Shown: one piece after another, positions 1 through 8,761 of the stretch
Layout of the letters: each line of letters opens with the position of its first letter
Position numbering within the stretch: position 1 is the stretch's first letter
Assembly (NCBI RefSeq): GCF_003385185.1
Contig: NZ_PQHZ01000055.1
Coordinates: 1 to 36,601, forward strand
Direction: 5' to 3'
From: Amycolatopsis palatopharyngis
Lineage (GTDB): Bacteria > Actinomycetota > Actinomycetes > Mycobacteriales > Pseudonocardiaceae
Length of the DNA: 36,601 nucleotides
Notes under the pieces: model-generated
Told to the model about the DNA's origin: nothing
Database searches by the model: none
The model's input: the letters and a program-made list of their open reading frames with translations, nothing else
Translations under genes and position numbers: made by a program

Positions 1-2482
1 GGTGCGGTCCGCGGTGGGGGCCGGGTACGCCGGCGGGCGGGGTTGCGCGGGGTGGCACGACCGGCGCGATCATGGTTGATCCGCATTCCACGGTGGCTTC
101 CGCGGTAGCCACGGGTGCGGCCTCCACGTGGGCGGCCAGCGTGACCGAATGTGTTTCCCCGTTCGAGTTCGCAGGGCAGGTGATGAGAACTTGGTAGGCC
201 AGGTTGTGTGGCTCGGTGCGGTCGATCGCGACCGGTCCAGGCGAGATATCGGAGACGACGGCCTCTCCCGCGGTGACGGCAAGTCCCGCGGTGCCCTCGT
301 CGCGGACAGCGCCGAGGACGCCGATCAGGGCCTCGGCCAAGTTGGCGACGCCGTCGGCTTCGACGATATTGCCGACACTGGCACTGGAGTCGGTCACGGT
401 GCAGACGAGGGGGTCGCCGGGAGCCAGGTCGGCCCGGCCGTCGCCGTCGCAGTCGACGTTTCCGGCGGCGAGGGCGCCGGTTTCTCGCGCGAGGTGCTGC
501 AGGTGCGCGCGGCCGGTTTGCCCGCGCGAGGTTGGCCCGTGGTCGACGTCGACGCCGACATGAAGGATGTCGCGTTCAGAGAGGGCCGTGATGGTGCGGT
601 CCGCGGTGGGGGCCGGGTAGCTGGGGTTGCGCGGTGCTCCCTCTCGATAGGGAGCGTCGGCGAGGTGCAGGACCACGCGGAGCCGATCGGGGTCGTAGTG
701 GAGCTGCTGTCCAGGCGCGATGTCGTTGCGGGACGGCCGTTGCGGATCGACCTGCTGGCCTTCTCCAGTTGCCAGTTGGTAGAGGGCGGCGAGCGCCGGT
801 GTGGCTTCTCCGCTGCCGCCGCCCTCGGCCTTGAGCGCACCGAGCGCGTTTCCGAGTTCCTCGTTGATCGGGCCGAGGTCTCGGCGCAGGAAGTACGCGC
901 CGCGGCCGCCTTCGGTGCCGCTGTAAGGCGGTACGTTTTCGTACTCCTTGTAGTCGGCCAGCCCGACGCGCAGCTGGACCCCGCGGGCGGCGAGCGCCTC
1001 GATGAGGGTTTGCAGCTGTTCGCGCAGGGAGCGGATCGAGGGGCCCATGCTGCCGGAGCTGTCGATGAGGATGCCGAGGTCGAGTGGGGTCGGCCTGGCA
1101 GGGAGATCCAGGGTGTAGTTGAGGGTGGCTGACTCGCCCGGGTCGAGCCGAACGCTGGTGCGGGCCGGGGTCAGCCGCGCCGGCTCGGGATCGGCGGGTG
1201 GGACATGCCGGAGCCCGAACGGCGGCTCCGGTATGTCATCCGGGTGGCCGGCAGCGGGCGGAGCCGGGTCCAGCGGCCCGTCGTAGCGCCAGATCGCGTC
1301 GGCGGCGCGGGCGTGGAGCTGGGGCGTCGCGGTGGCGTCGACGCGCAGGTCATTCAGCACAGGGGGTTCGGCCCCCGAGGGCCTGGGGGTGATCTCGGTG
1401 AATCGGTCTTGGGTCGAGTCGAAGCGGAAGACTTGGGACGGGGTGGTGACTCCGCCGGGGAGCGGGCCGTACAGGATGGCGAATCCATCGGGGCTGCGCC
1501 CGAACGCGACCGAGTCGCCGTACTGCGCGGAAGGTGCGGGGCGGCGCCGCCAGGTCGCGCCGGCGTCGTCGGTGGAGATCAGCTGAGTGCTCAGCGACTC
1601 GAGCGCGACGGCGCGGGAATGTTCGCCGGGCGCGGAGAACACCCCGAGCGCGGTGACGGGTTCGTTGACGAACTCCAGCCGCTGCCAGCTGCGGCCACCG
1701 TCACCGGATTGGAACAGCTGGTTGCGGCGATCGCCCCAGCCCCAGAGCAGGTCGGGGTCATGGGGGTCGACAGCCAGGCTGCTGCGGACCTCCAGGGCGG
1801 CGGGCAGTGGCGTGAAGCCGTCGCGGGCCTGCCAACTGCGGCCACCGTCCTCGCTGACGTAGACCTCGCTGGGGGGTTGCTTGGCCGCGGTGACGAACAC
1901 GGCGTAGAGCCGGTCGGGGTCGCTGGGCGCGACGGCGAGCTGCCGCAGTTCGCGCTGCACCGGCAGGCCGGTTCGCAGCAGCGCCCAGGTGGTGCCGCCG
2001 TCGTCGCTGCGCAGTACCGCGGTGCCGAGGTTCTGCCGAGCGGGGCCACGCACCTGTACGCCGAGGTAAACCCGATCCCCAGCGCTGCGCGAGCGCGGGA
2101 TCTGCACCGTGACGATCTCGTCCAGCTCGGTGAGCATGGCCTCGCCGCTGCCCGGCACGGCGGGCAACTGGTAGACGGGCTGCCACGAGCAGCCACCGTC
2201 GGTACTGCGCAGCACGCTCTTGGAGTTCGTGGCGAACATCCGCTCCGGGGCGGCCGGATCGACGGCGTAGGCGAGGGTGTCGCGGAACTCGCCGTAGAGC
2301 GACGGCAACGCCGGCGCGGGATAGGCAGGCACATCCAGCTCGGTCCACTCGCCATGGGGCGTGCCACAGACCGGCGCGGCCAGACCTGCGGGAACCACCG
2401 CCAGACCGAACAATAACCATCCGATCGTGCAGACGGCAAGGATTTTCGTTACTGACCGGCTCAGGCCTTGAGGCAAATGCAC
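1..2482 (-). CDS. Secreted Asp-box beta-propeller / VWA-domain protein, 3' end cut by window edge
   Basis: The protein reads off the left edge without a stop, giving about 827 codons in the window. From GTG 2482 an N-terminal hydrophobic segment (about residues 12-36, ending LAVVPAGLAAP) looks like a signal peptide. The next roughly 300 residues hold at least five Asp-box motifs (STDGGCSW, RSDDGGTTW, SEDGGRSW, SGDGGRSW, STDDAGATW), typical of sialidase/sortilin-like beta-propellers. A von Willebrand A domain follows, with the MIDAS motif IDSSGSMGPS near residue 475 and integrin-beta-like ADYKEY and ADAPYRE segments. After it come a calcium-loop-like DCDGDGRADL and a C-terminal immunoglobulin-like region. 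The role is unknown; metal-dependent adhesion or ligand binding outside the cell is inference. It diverges from the 2587 unit across a Zur-like box. The start is uncertain because no clear ribosome site precedes GTG 2482. Confidence 0.85.
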   Translation of the reverse strand, partial: MHLPQGLSRSVTKILAVCTIGWLLFGLAVVPAGLAAPVCGTPHGEWTELDVPAYPAPALPSLYGEFRDTLAYAVDPAAPERMFATNSKSVLRSTDGGCSWQPVYQLPAVPGSGEAMLTELDEIVTVQIPRSRSAGDRVYLGVQVRGPARQNLGTAVLRSDDGGTTWALLRTGLPVQRELRQLAVAPSDPDRLYAVFVTAAKQPPSEVYVSEDGGRSWQARDGFTPLPAALEVRSSLAVDPHDPDLLWGWGDRRNQLFQSGDGGRSWQRLEFVNEPVTALGVFSAPGEHSRAVALESLSTQLISTDDAGATWRRRPAPSAQYGDSVAFGRSPDGFAILYGPLPGGVTTPSQVFRFDSTQDRFTEITPRPSGAEPPVLNDLRVDATATPQLHARAADAIWRYDGPLDPAPPAAGHPDDIPEPPFGLRHVPPADPEPARLTPARTSVRLDPGESATLNYTLDLPARPTPLDLGILIDSSGSMGPSIRSLREQLQTLIEALAARGVQLRVGLADYKEYENVPPYSGTEGGRGAYFLRRDLGPINEELGNALGALKAEGGGSGEATPALAALYQLATGEGQQVDPQRPSRNDIAPGQQLHYDPDRLRVVLHLADAPYREGAPRNPSYPAPTADRTITALSERDILHVGVDVDHGPTSRGQTGRAHLQHLARETGALAAGNVDCDGDGRADLAPGDPLVCTVTDSSASVGNIVEADGVANLAEALIGVLGAVRDEGTAGLAVTAGEAVVSDISPGPVAIDRTEPHNLAYQVLITCPANSNGETHSVTLAAHVEAAPVATAEATVECGSTMIAPVVPPRATPPAGVPGPHRGPH

Positions 2483-2516
2483 GCCGAAAGTGTACAAATA
2501 CTCACCGATGGTGTAA

Positions 2517-2533
2517 ATGATAACCGTTGTCAT
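2517..2533. promoter_or_regulatory. Zur-like box (divergent)
   Basis: The core TGATAACCGTTGTCA (2518-2532) is a near-perfect palindrome with one mismatch. It matches the pattern of actinobacterial Zur operators (TGAxAAT...xTTxTCA). It lies 35 bases from the start of the minus-strand VWA gene and 54 bases from the start of the plus-strand secreted-peptide gene, so one box could repress both units when zinc is plentiful. Zur binding is inferred from motif similarity and from the presence of zur in this window. Confidence 0.75.
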
Positions 2534-2586
2534 TTTCGGGTGAGTTGAGATGGTTCGGCTCACCGTGACCCCGAAGGAGAAGATCG

Positions 2587-2790
2587 ATGCACGTGAAGAG
2601 GATGTCCGCGGTGCTGGTCGGCCTGCTGACGGCAGGCGCGCTGTCGGTGGCACTGGCTCCGGGCGCAGCGGCCGAGTGCTACAACCCCGGCTCGCCCAGC
2701 TCCGTGCTCCACGACAACCACGACGCGGCGGGACCGGCTGCGGATGTGGTGCACACAGGTGAGCAGGAGCTCTGCCGGCGCGGTCTGTGA
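2587..2790 (+). CDS. Small secreted Cys/His peptide, unknown function
   Basis: This 67-aa protein starts at ATG 2587 after a clear AAGGAGA ribosome site (2573-2579). Residues 1-28 form a canonical signal peptide: MHVKR, then a hydrophobic core, then a cleavage-like APGAAA. The mature part of about 38 residues has two cysteines (ECYNP near its start and ELCRRGL near its end) and two histidines, so it could be a disulfide-closed or metal-binding peptide. I do not recognise the family. It is the first gene of the plus-strand unit, 54 bases after a Zur-like box and 92 bases before the FtsH-like gene. Co-induction with the two proteases under zinc limitation is inference. It could instead be a substrate or inhibitor of the downstream proteases. 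Confidence 0.65.
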   Translation: MHVKRMSAVLVGLLTAGALSVALAPGAAAECYNPGSPSSVLHDNHDAAGPAADVVHTGEQELCRRGL

Positions 2791-2882
2791 CCAACTAGCC
2801 CTACCGCACCCGCGTGACCGCCCGCACGGACATACCGGCGGGCGGTCACGCCCCACTTGACTGTCCCCTCGAACGGAGATCC

Positions 2883-4769
2883 ATGAGTATCCGCGACCTG
2901 TTGCGTCGCAACCCCGAGCGCCGGGCACGACCGGCCCGCTGGCTGCTGCTGTGTCTGATCGTGGTGCTTGGCCTGCTGGTGGTGGCCCTGCGCTACCTGA
3001 CCCCGTCCTCGCCGGGCCGGGAACTGAGCCTGTCCGAACTGTCCACACTGGTGCAGGCCCAACAGGTGGAACGGGTAACGATCCTCGACGAGGACGCGCA
3101 GATCGTCGGCGAAGGACCCGACGGAACGTTCCACGTCGCCTACCCCAAAAGTGACACCGCGACCGCCGCGCTGATCCAGCAACTCACCGACGCAGGCGCG
3201 CGCGTCGATGTCGATCCGCAATCCGGCAAGGCCACGATCCGCATGCTGGCCACCGTGGTGTTGCCGCTGGTGCTGCTGGCGAACCTGTTCGCGCTGCTGT
3301 TCACCACCGGCCGCCAAAACTCCGGAGGGCTATCGGAGGTACGCCGGTTCGGCACGCTCGGCCGACGCGGCGGACCGCGCGCCGAACCGCCCGCGGTGAC
3401 TTTCGGCGACGTCGCCGGCGCCGACGAGGCGGTCACCGAGCTCGACGAGATCGTCTCCTATCTGACCGACCCCACCCGCTACGCGAGCCTGGGAGCGGTG
3501 CCGCCCAAGGGGGTGTTGTTGTTCGGGCCGCCGGGCTGCGGCAAGACCCTGGTCGCCAGGGCCACGGCGGGCGAGGCCGGCGTGCCGTTCTTCTCCGTCA
3601 GTGGCGCGGACTTCGTTGAGTCCCTGGTCGGTGTGGGGGCGGCGCGGATCCGGGATCTGTTCGCCCGCGCCCGAGCGGTCGCGCCCGCCATCGTGTTCAT
3701 CGACGAGATCGACGCCGCGGGACGTCGCCGCGGAGCCGCCGACGGGGGCGGGTCGGACGAGCGGGAACAGACGCTCAACCAGCTGCTGGTGGAGATGGAC
3801 GGCTTCGACGCGGCCAGCGGGGTGGTGGTCATGGGCGCCACCAACCGGCCCGACATTCTTGACCCGGCGCTGCTGCGCCCCGGCCGGTTCGACCGACACG
3901 TCGTCATCGACCGGCCCGACGTCGCCGGGCGCCAGCGAATCCTGCGACTGCACACCACGGGCCGCCCCGTGGCCGACAATGTCGATCTCGGCGAGCTGGC
4001 CCGCCAAACCCCCGGCTTCACCGGCGCCGACCTGGCCAACGTCGTCAATGAAGCGGCGCTGCTCGCGATCCGCGAAGGCCACATCCACCTCGGGCGCGGC
4101 GAGTTCACCGAGGCGGTGCAGCGGGTGCTGTCCGGGCCACAGCGCAGGGGCCGGGTGCTCAGCGAGGACGAACGCCGCCGTATCGCGGTCCACGAATCCG
4201 GGCACGCGATCGTCGCAGCGGGCTGTCGGCTGTCCTCCGACGTGCACCGCATTTCGATCGTGGCACGTGGTCGCGGTCTCGGCTCAATCACGATGGGCGG
4301 CGACCGTGACGCCGTCCTGCTCACCCAGGACCGGCTGCACGCCCACCTCACCCTCGCCATGAGCGGCCGGGCCGCCGAGGAACTCGTCTTCGGCACGCCG
4401 TCCACCGGAAGCGAATCCGACCTGGAACACGCCACCGACCTCGCCCGCGACATCGCCGGCCGCTACGGCATGAGCCAACGTCTCGGCCGGATGCGGCTGC
4501 TCGCGCCCACCTCTGAGGTGTACCTCGGTGGCTCAGCCGCACTGGAACGGCTGTCCGAGCGAGTCCACGAAACCTTCGACGACGAAGTCCGCCGCCTCCT
4601 CGACGACGCCTTCCACACCGCCACCGACACGCTGCTGGCCCACCGCGAGCTCCTCGACGACCTCGTCGCCGAAGTGCTGCGCACCGAAACCCTCGAAGGC
4701 GCCGCCCTGGACACGCTGCTCGACCGCGTGACGCCGGCAGGCGCAATTCTCAACGGAGAAAGGTCATGA
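2883..4769 (+). CDS. FtsH-like membrane AAA+ zinc metalloprotease (paralogue)
   Basis: The protein is 628 aa from ATG 2883, chosen because CGGAGAT precedes it. It has two membrane segments (about residues 20-37 and 119-141) with a short extracytoplasmic domain between them. A AAA+ module follows, with Walker A GPPGCGKT at residues 215-222, Walker B VFIDEID, and the second region of homology ending LLRPGRFDRHV. The peptidase domain has HESGH at 437-441 and a downstream SDLEHATDLA segment that supplies the third metal ligand in FtsH. All catalytic parts are intact. FtsH hexamers extract and degrade membrane proteins using ATP and a catalytic zinc. Its place behind a Zur-like box, between a secreted peptide and a secreted protease, suggests a specialised paralogue rather than housekeeping FtsH. 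It ends in a 4-base ATGA overlap with the subtilase gene. Confidence 0.93.
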   Translation: MSIRDLLRRNPERRARPARWLLLCLIVVLGLLVVALRYLTPSSPGRELSLSELSTLVQAQQVERVTILDEDAQIVGEGPDGTFHVAYPKSDTATAALIQQLTDAGARVDVDPQSGKATIRMLATVVLPLVLLANLFALLFTTGRQNSGGLSEVRRFGTLGRRGGPRAEPPAVTFGDVAGADEAVTELDEIVSYLTDPTRYASLGAVPPKGVLLFGPPGCGKTLVARATAGEAGVPFFSVSGADFVESLVGVGAARIRDLFARARAVAPAIVFIDEIDAAGRRRGAADGGGSDEREQTLNQLLVEMDGFDAASGVVVMGATNRPDILDPALLRPGRFDRHVVIDRPDVAGRQRILRLHTTGRPVADNVDLGELARQTPGFTGADLANVVNEAALLAIREGHIHLGRGEFTEAVQRVLSGPQRRGRVLSEDERRRIAVHESGHAIVAAGCRLSSDVHRISIVARGRGLGSITMGGDRDAVLLTQDRLHAHLTLAMSGRAAEELVFGTPSTGSESDLEHATDLARDIAGRYGMSQRLGRMRLLAPTSEVYLGGSAALERLSERVHETFDDEVRRLLDDAFHTATDTLLAHRELLDDLVAEVLRTETLEGAALDTLLDRVTPAGAILNGERS

Positions 4770-6067
4770 TGAAACGTTCCTTGGTTGCCGCCGCGGCGTG
4801 TGTTATGGCATTGGTTCCCGCCGCACCGATACACGCGGCATCTGCCGTCGACGCGGGCTCGTCACAGTGGATCGTCGTGTTGACAAACTCAGCCGACAAT
4901 CCGGGCGATGTCGCGGCCGAGCACGCCCGCACACTCGGCGCGCAGGTGGGGCTGGTGTACCGCGCAGCGCTGAAAGGTTATGCGGCGACGTTACCGGAGG
5001 CCGCAATCGAGGACCTCCGCGCCGACCCCCGGGTGGCGTTCCTGCAACCCGACACCGAAGTCCATGCTGTCGGCACCGAACCCGTCAAAACCGGGGAACG
5101 CGTGCCCACCGGGGTGCGGCGGATCGGCGCCGCCACCACCACGACCGCGCACACTGCGGCAACGGTCAACGTGGCGGTGATCGACACCGGCATCGACCTC
5201 ACCCACCCCGACCTGACCGCGGTCGACGGCGTCAACTGCCTCACGCCAGGCTTGCCTGCGCTCGACGATAACGGGCACGGCACCCATGTCGCGGGCACGA
5301 TCGCCGCCCGCAACAACGGTAGCGGTGTCGTGGGCGTCACGCCCGGCACCCGTGTCGTCGCCACCAAAGTACTCTCGGCCACCGGAATCGGGCTGACCTC
5401 CCAGGTGATCTGCGGCATCGACTGGGCCACCGGCACCCGCACCGACAACAACCCGAGCAACGACATCACGGTAGCGAACATGAGCCTCGGCGGTAGCGGA
5501 ACCAGCGACGACAACTGCGGCCAGGACAACCGCGACGCCATGCACACCGCGATCTGCAACTCCACCGAGGCGGGCATCACCTATGTTGTGGCCGCGGGCA
5601 ACGACGGCGCGAACTTCGCCGACACCACCCCGGCCGCCTACCCAGAGGTGCTCACAGTCACCGCGATGTCCGACAGCGACGGCACTCCCGGCGGCACGGG
5701 CGGCGCACCATCCTGCCGCACCAGCGAGAAGGACGACCACCACGCCAGCTTCTCCAACTACGCGGCACAGCCACGCGAAACCGCCCACGCCATCGCCGGG
5801 CCCGGCGTGTGCGTCGAGTCCACCTCGATGCTCGGCGGTTACCGCACCCTGTCTGGCACCAGCATGGCCACCCCGCACGTCGCCGGCACGGTTGCACTGT
5901 GCCTGACCTCCGGCGCCTGCGCCGGCAGCCCCAAGCAGGTGATCGACCGAGTGCGCAACGACGCCCAGCAACACCACACCGACACCCACGGCGCCTCCGG
6001 CTTCACTGGGAGCCCCTCCATCGATGGCCGCTACTACGGCTACCTCGCCTGGAGCGGCAACTACTGA
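4766..6067 (+). CDS. Secreted subtilisin-like serine protease (S8)
   Basis: The 433-aa preproprotein starts at ATG 4766 (ATGATG; 4769 is equally possible) with GGAGAAAGG just upstream. A signal peptide (about 1-24, ending IHAAS) is followed by an inhibitor-I9-type propeptide (about 33-100) and the S8 domain. The catalytic triad is visible: Asp140 in IDTGID, His171 in GHGTHVAG and Ser366 in GTSMATPHVAG, with the oxyanion Asn in AAGNDG. Several cysteine pairs suggest disulfides. It is translationally coupled to the FtsH-like gene by the ATGA overlap, which is unusual because one product acts in the membrane and the other outside. A role in maturing the small peptide or the VWA protein, or in freeing zinc from extracellular proteins, is speculation. 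A strong hairpin follows. Confidence 0.93.
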   Translation: MMKRSLVAAAACVMALVPAAPIHAASAVDAGSSQWIVVLTNSADNPGDVAAEHARTLGAQVGLVYRAALKGYAATLPEAAIEDLRADPRVAFLQPDTEVHAVGTEPVKTGERVPTGVRRIGAATTTTAHTAATVNVAVIDTGIDLTHPDLTAVDGVNCLTPGLPALDDNGHGTHVAGTIAARNNGSGVVGVTPGTRVVATKVLSATGIGLTSQVICGIDWATGTRTDNNPSNDITVANMSLGGSGTSDDNCGQDNRDAMHTAICNSTEAGITYVVAAGNDGANFADTTPAAYPEVLTVTAMSDSDGTPGGTGGAPSCRTSEKDDHHASFSNYAAQPRETAHAIAGPGVCVESTSMLGGYRTLSGTSMATPHVAGTVALCLTSGACAGSPKQVIDRVRNDAQQHHTDTHGASGFTGSPSIDGRYYGYLAWSGNY

Positions 6068-6073
6068 CCGCGC

Positions 6074-6123
6074 AACGCTGTCGGGGCCGAGGCGACGGTG
6101 GTCTCCTCGGCCCCGACAGCGTT
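6074..6123. terminator. Long hairpin ending the protease unit
   Basis: A perfect 19-bp inverted repeat (6074-6092 and 6105-6123, AACGCTGTCGGGGCCGAGG and its complement) with a 12-base loop starts 6 bases after the subtilase stop. There is no U-tract, as is common for actinobacterial terminators. Confidence 0.85.
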
Positions 6124-6821
6124 GAGGTGAAGGGAGTGCGGGGCCAGCCTCCTCGGAGTGAGAACTGAAGTGTCACCCGTGAGCCGGGTGAGAGCGGCCA
6201 GGGCACCGTGCGGTGCAACGAGGGCTCATGCATGTCGAAGGCCGCACGAGCGTTGTGATTCCTGTACCTGCAGCCAACTCCCCTGCACGAGTCGGTCAAC
6301 GTTGCAGGCCGGACGCGGCGACGCTGGGCGAACTTGAAGTCCTACGACGGCTTCTATGGCGAGCACGCCGAGCGCATCTGACTATCGTGATCGGCGTGAA
6401 CGTCCCGCACGTGGAGGTGATCGAGTAGACGGTTAGCGACGAACTGCTGCTGAGCTGATCGTAACCCTGCGCGAAGCCTGGCTCGTTGTCGTCGAAAGTG
6501 GAGAGTGGACACTGCGTGACAGGTGCCTTATCGGCACGTAGTCGCTGCCTCAAGGGGCCGGAGTGCGTTGTCCACTTGCTGCTGGGTTGTGCCGCTTACA
6601 TTGGCGGCGCGTTCAGGGCTTCGCCTTTGGCTTCCGGCCCTCGGTCGTTCTTGATCCGCCGGTAGGCGACGGAGATTGTGCGTCCGGATGTGCGGATGCG
6701 CGGATGGCCGAGACGGATCGGGTGCAGGCCTTGAGCGTGCTGCCGATCGTTGTCGAGACCTCAGCAGATCAGATGACGGGAAGGTTTCCAGCACTCCCAG
6801 CGGTCGGTTTTTCGACATTCA
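6124..6821. other. About 700 bases with no convincing gene
   Basis: The stretch looks less GC-rich than its flanks, and all six frames are short or poor in codon bias. A minus-strand frame of about 45 codons ending at TAA near 6593 (contains AYRRIKNDRGPEAKGEAL) reads like the C-terminus of a real protein, but it is cut upstream by a stop. It may be a relic; I cannot name it. The stretch separates the protease unit from the convergent uptake operon. Confidence 0.5.
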
Positions 6822-7616
6822 TCAGGGAGCGGGGGTGGGGCCTCCGGGTCTACCGTCCAGATAGGTCGCGACTGGTGCACCCGTGTGTGGAGAGGTGTCG
6901 ACGACGGCTTCGACCGCATAGACGGAGCGGATGAGTTCGGGTGTCAGCACAGCGGCGGGCGATCCGGAAGCTGCGATCTGGCCGGCGTGCAGGACCGCGA
7001 CCCGGTCACAGTAGCGCGCGGCCAGGTTGAGGTCGTGAAGGGCGGTCACCACCGTCATGTCGAGCGAGTGCAGCAGGGTGAGGACTTCGAGCTGGTAGCG
7101 GATGTCGAGGTGGTTGGTCGGCTCATCCAGCACGATCACTTCCGGCTGCTGCGCAAGCGCGCGGGCAAGCTGGGCGCGCTGCTGTTCACCGCCGGAAAGT
7201 GTTCGCCACGACCGCGATCGATACGCGCACATCCCGGTGAGGGCGAGCGCGTGTTCGATCGCCGCACGATCCTCGCCGTCTAGTCCGGCGAAGGTGCTGC
7301 GGTACGGCGTTCTGCCGAGCGCTACCGTCTCGTCGACGGTGATGTCGGTGTGCACCTCGGGAGACTGTTCGACGATCGCCATCCGCCGAGCGACTGTGCG
7401 CCGGGGCAGTGAGCGAACCGATTCCCCGCCCAGGAATACCGTTCCGGCATCTGGGCGTCGAAGACCTGCCAGAATGCGCAGCAGTGAGGTCTTGCCGGCC
7501 CCGTTTGGGCCGAGCACGGCGAGCACTTCGCCTGAGCGCGCCTCGATCGAGACTCCATTGAGGATTCGTGATCTGTCGGCCGACCACGTGATGTCGTTCG
7601 CTGCCAGTGTCGTCAT
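6822..7616 (-). CDS. FecE/BtuD-type ABC transporter ATPase
   Basis: The protein is 264 aa from ATG 7616, which overlaps the permease stop as ATGA and so fixes the start. Motifs in order: Walker A GPNGAGKTS, Q-loop VEQSPE, signature LSGGEQQR, Walker B VIVLDEP, switch histidine in TALHDLNLAARYCDRV. This is the iron-chelate/B12 uptake ATPase family (FepC, BtuD, HmuV). It energises the FecCD-type permease at 7613-8761. It is last in a four-gene minus-strand operon that begins at a Zur-like box, which points to zinc, a zinc-binding metallophore or another Zur-controlled cofactor as cargo rather than iron. Similar actinobacterial cassettes have been annotated as putative coenzyme F420-0 transporters; sequence alone cannot decide. 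Confidence 0.93.
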   Translation of the reverse strand: MTTLAANDITWSADRSRILNGVSIEARSGEVLAVLGPNGAGKTSLLRILAGLRRPDAGTVFLGGESVRSLPRRTVARRMAIVEQSPEVHTDITVDETVALGRTPYRSTFAGLDGEDRAAIEHALALTGMCAYRSRSWRTLSGGEQQRAQLARALAQQPEVIVLDEPTNHLDIRYQLEVLTLLHSLDMTVVTALHDLNLAARYCDRVAVLHAGQIAASGSPAAVLTPELIRSVYAVEAVVDTSPHTGAPVATYLDGRPGGPTPAP

Positions 7617-8761
7617 TGCCGAGCCGCCTTGCGCAGGACGATCGCGAACATCGGTGCACCGAGCAGCGCCGTGATCACTCCCACTGGAACGTCGTGCGGG
7701 GAAAACGCTGAGCGAGCGAAGGTGTCGACCCACACCAGGAAGATCGCGCCCCCGAGTCCTGTGAGTGGAAGCAACAAGCGATGCGTGGGCCCGGCCAGCA
7801 GCCGCACGATGTGCGGCACGAGCAGCCCGATGAACCCGATCGCTCCGGATGCCGCGACAGCTGCGGCCGTGATGAGCGCGGTGAGGATCATGAGCGTCAC
7901 CCGTGCCCGGGTCACGTTGATTCCGAGCGAGGAGGCGGTGTCCCAGCCGAAGGTGAACGCGTCCAATGCCGATGCGAAGAACAGGCAGCCGACGGCTCCG
8001 AGCACGATGACAGCGGATGCCACGAGCAGCGGTTCCCAGCGTGCACCCCCGAGCGAGCCGAGCAGCCAGTAGGTGAAGCCTCGGGTGGCATCCGCATCGC
8101 CATCGAGCATCAGCACAAGCGAGGTGATTGCCGAGAAGAACTGCGACACGAGCACACCGGTGAGCACCACGCGAGCGGGGTTCGAGACGCGTCCGCCGCC
8201 GATGAGAAACAACACGATCGCGAAGGCGACCAGCGCGCCGGCGAAGGCGCCCATCGAGAGGGTGACTGCGCCCGATCCGAGCCCGAGGATCATGATCGAG
8301 ACCGCCCCTGTGGACGCCCCGGAGGAGACCCCGAGCAAGTATGGCTCGGCGAGGGGGTTACGGGTGATTGATTGCAGCACCGCACCTGAAATCGAGAGCC
8401 CGAGCCCGACCACGGCGGCGAGGAGCACACGTGGCAGACGCGACTCCCAGATGAGGGCGTCAATGAGCGGTGGGGCCGGCGGAACGGGTGCGAGGGCACC
8501 GAGTCCGACATTGTGCAGGATGATCCCGAGCACGTCGAGCACACCGATGCTCGCTGTGCCGACGAAGGCCGCGACGACGATCGACCCGCACAGCGCGACG
8601 ATGAAGGTGCCGACAATGAGAGACGAGCGCAGCCTGCCTGGTGTGCGCGTGGGAGAGACCGCATCATCGCCTGGCATTGCTGGCACTGGCGCGGAATCGG
8701 CGCCGTGAGGTGAGCCTGTGTCGCGCAGGCTGGGCTGCGGGGAGTCAGCGAGTTTCGTCAT
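7613..8761 (-). CDS. FecCD-family ABC transporter permease
   Basis: The protein is 382 aa with a polar N-terminal extension of about 45 residues before the first membrane helix, then the usual eight to ten hydrophobic segments. Family hallmarks are visible: SRLPRVLLAAVVG, GAVLQSITRNPLAEPYLLG, and GLLVPHIVRLLAGP with following DTFARS. It forms the membrane channel for a chelate delivered by the lipoprotein at 9549-10580. It shares ATGA overlaps with the methyltransferase upstream and the ATPase downstream, so all four genes are probably co-translated. By eye the codon choice of this operon is less extreme in GC than the flanking genes, which could indicate acquisition from another actinobacterial lineage. 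Confidence 0.93.
   Translation of the reverse strand: MTKLADSPQPSLRDTGSPHGADSAPVPAMPGDDAVSPTRTPGRLRSSLIVGTFIVALCGSIVVAAFVGTASIGVLDVLGIILHNVGLGALAPVPPAPPLIDALIWESRLPRVLLAAVVGLGLSISGAVLQSITRNPLAEPYLLGVSSGASTGAVSIMILGLGSGAVTLSMGAFAGALVAFAIVLFLIGGGRVSNPARVVLTGVLVSQFFSAITSLVLMLDGDADATRGFTYWLLGSLGGARWEPLLVASAVIVLGAVGCLFFASALDAFTFGWDTASSLGINVTRARVTLMILTALITAAAVAASGAIGFIGLLVPHIVRLLAGPTHRLLLPLTGLGGAIFLVWVDTFARSAFSPHDVPVGVITALLGAPMFAIVLRKAARQ

Noticed and set aside
128..1132. Long plus-strand frame opposite the VWA gene
   Set aside because: Gly/Val/Arg-rich antisense shadow. The minus frame has a MIDAS motif, domain order and continuous sense.
1205..2416. Plus-strand 403-codon frame and two minus frames (1591-2439, 1758-2420)
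   Set aside because: They are shadows of the minus-strand propeller frame, which alone shows five Asp boxes and a signal peptide.
6213..6428. Short plus-strand frame in the gap
   Set aside because: No ribosome site, weak codon bias and no recognisable family.
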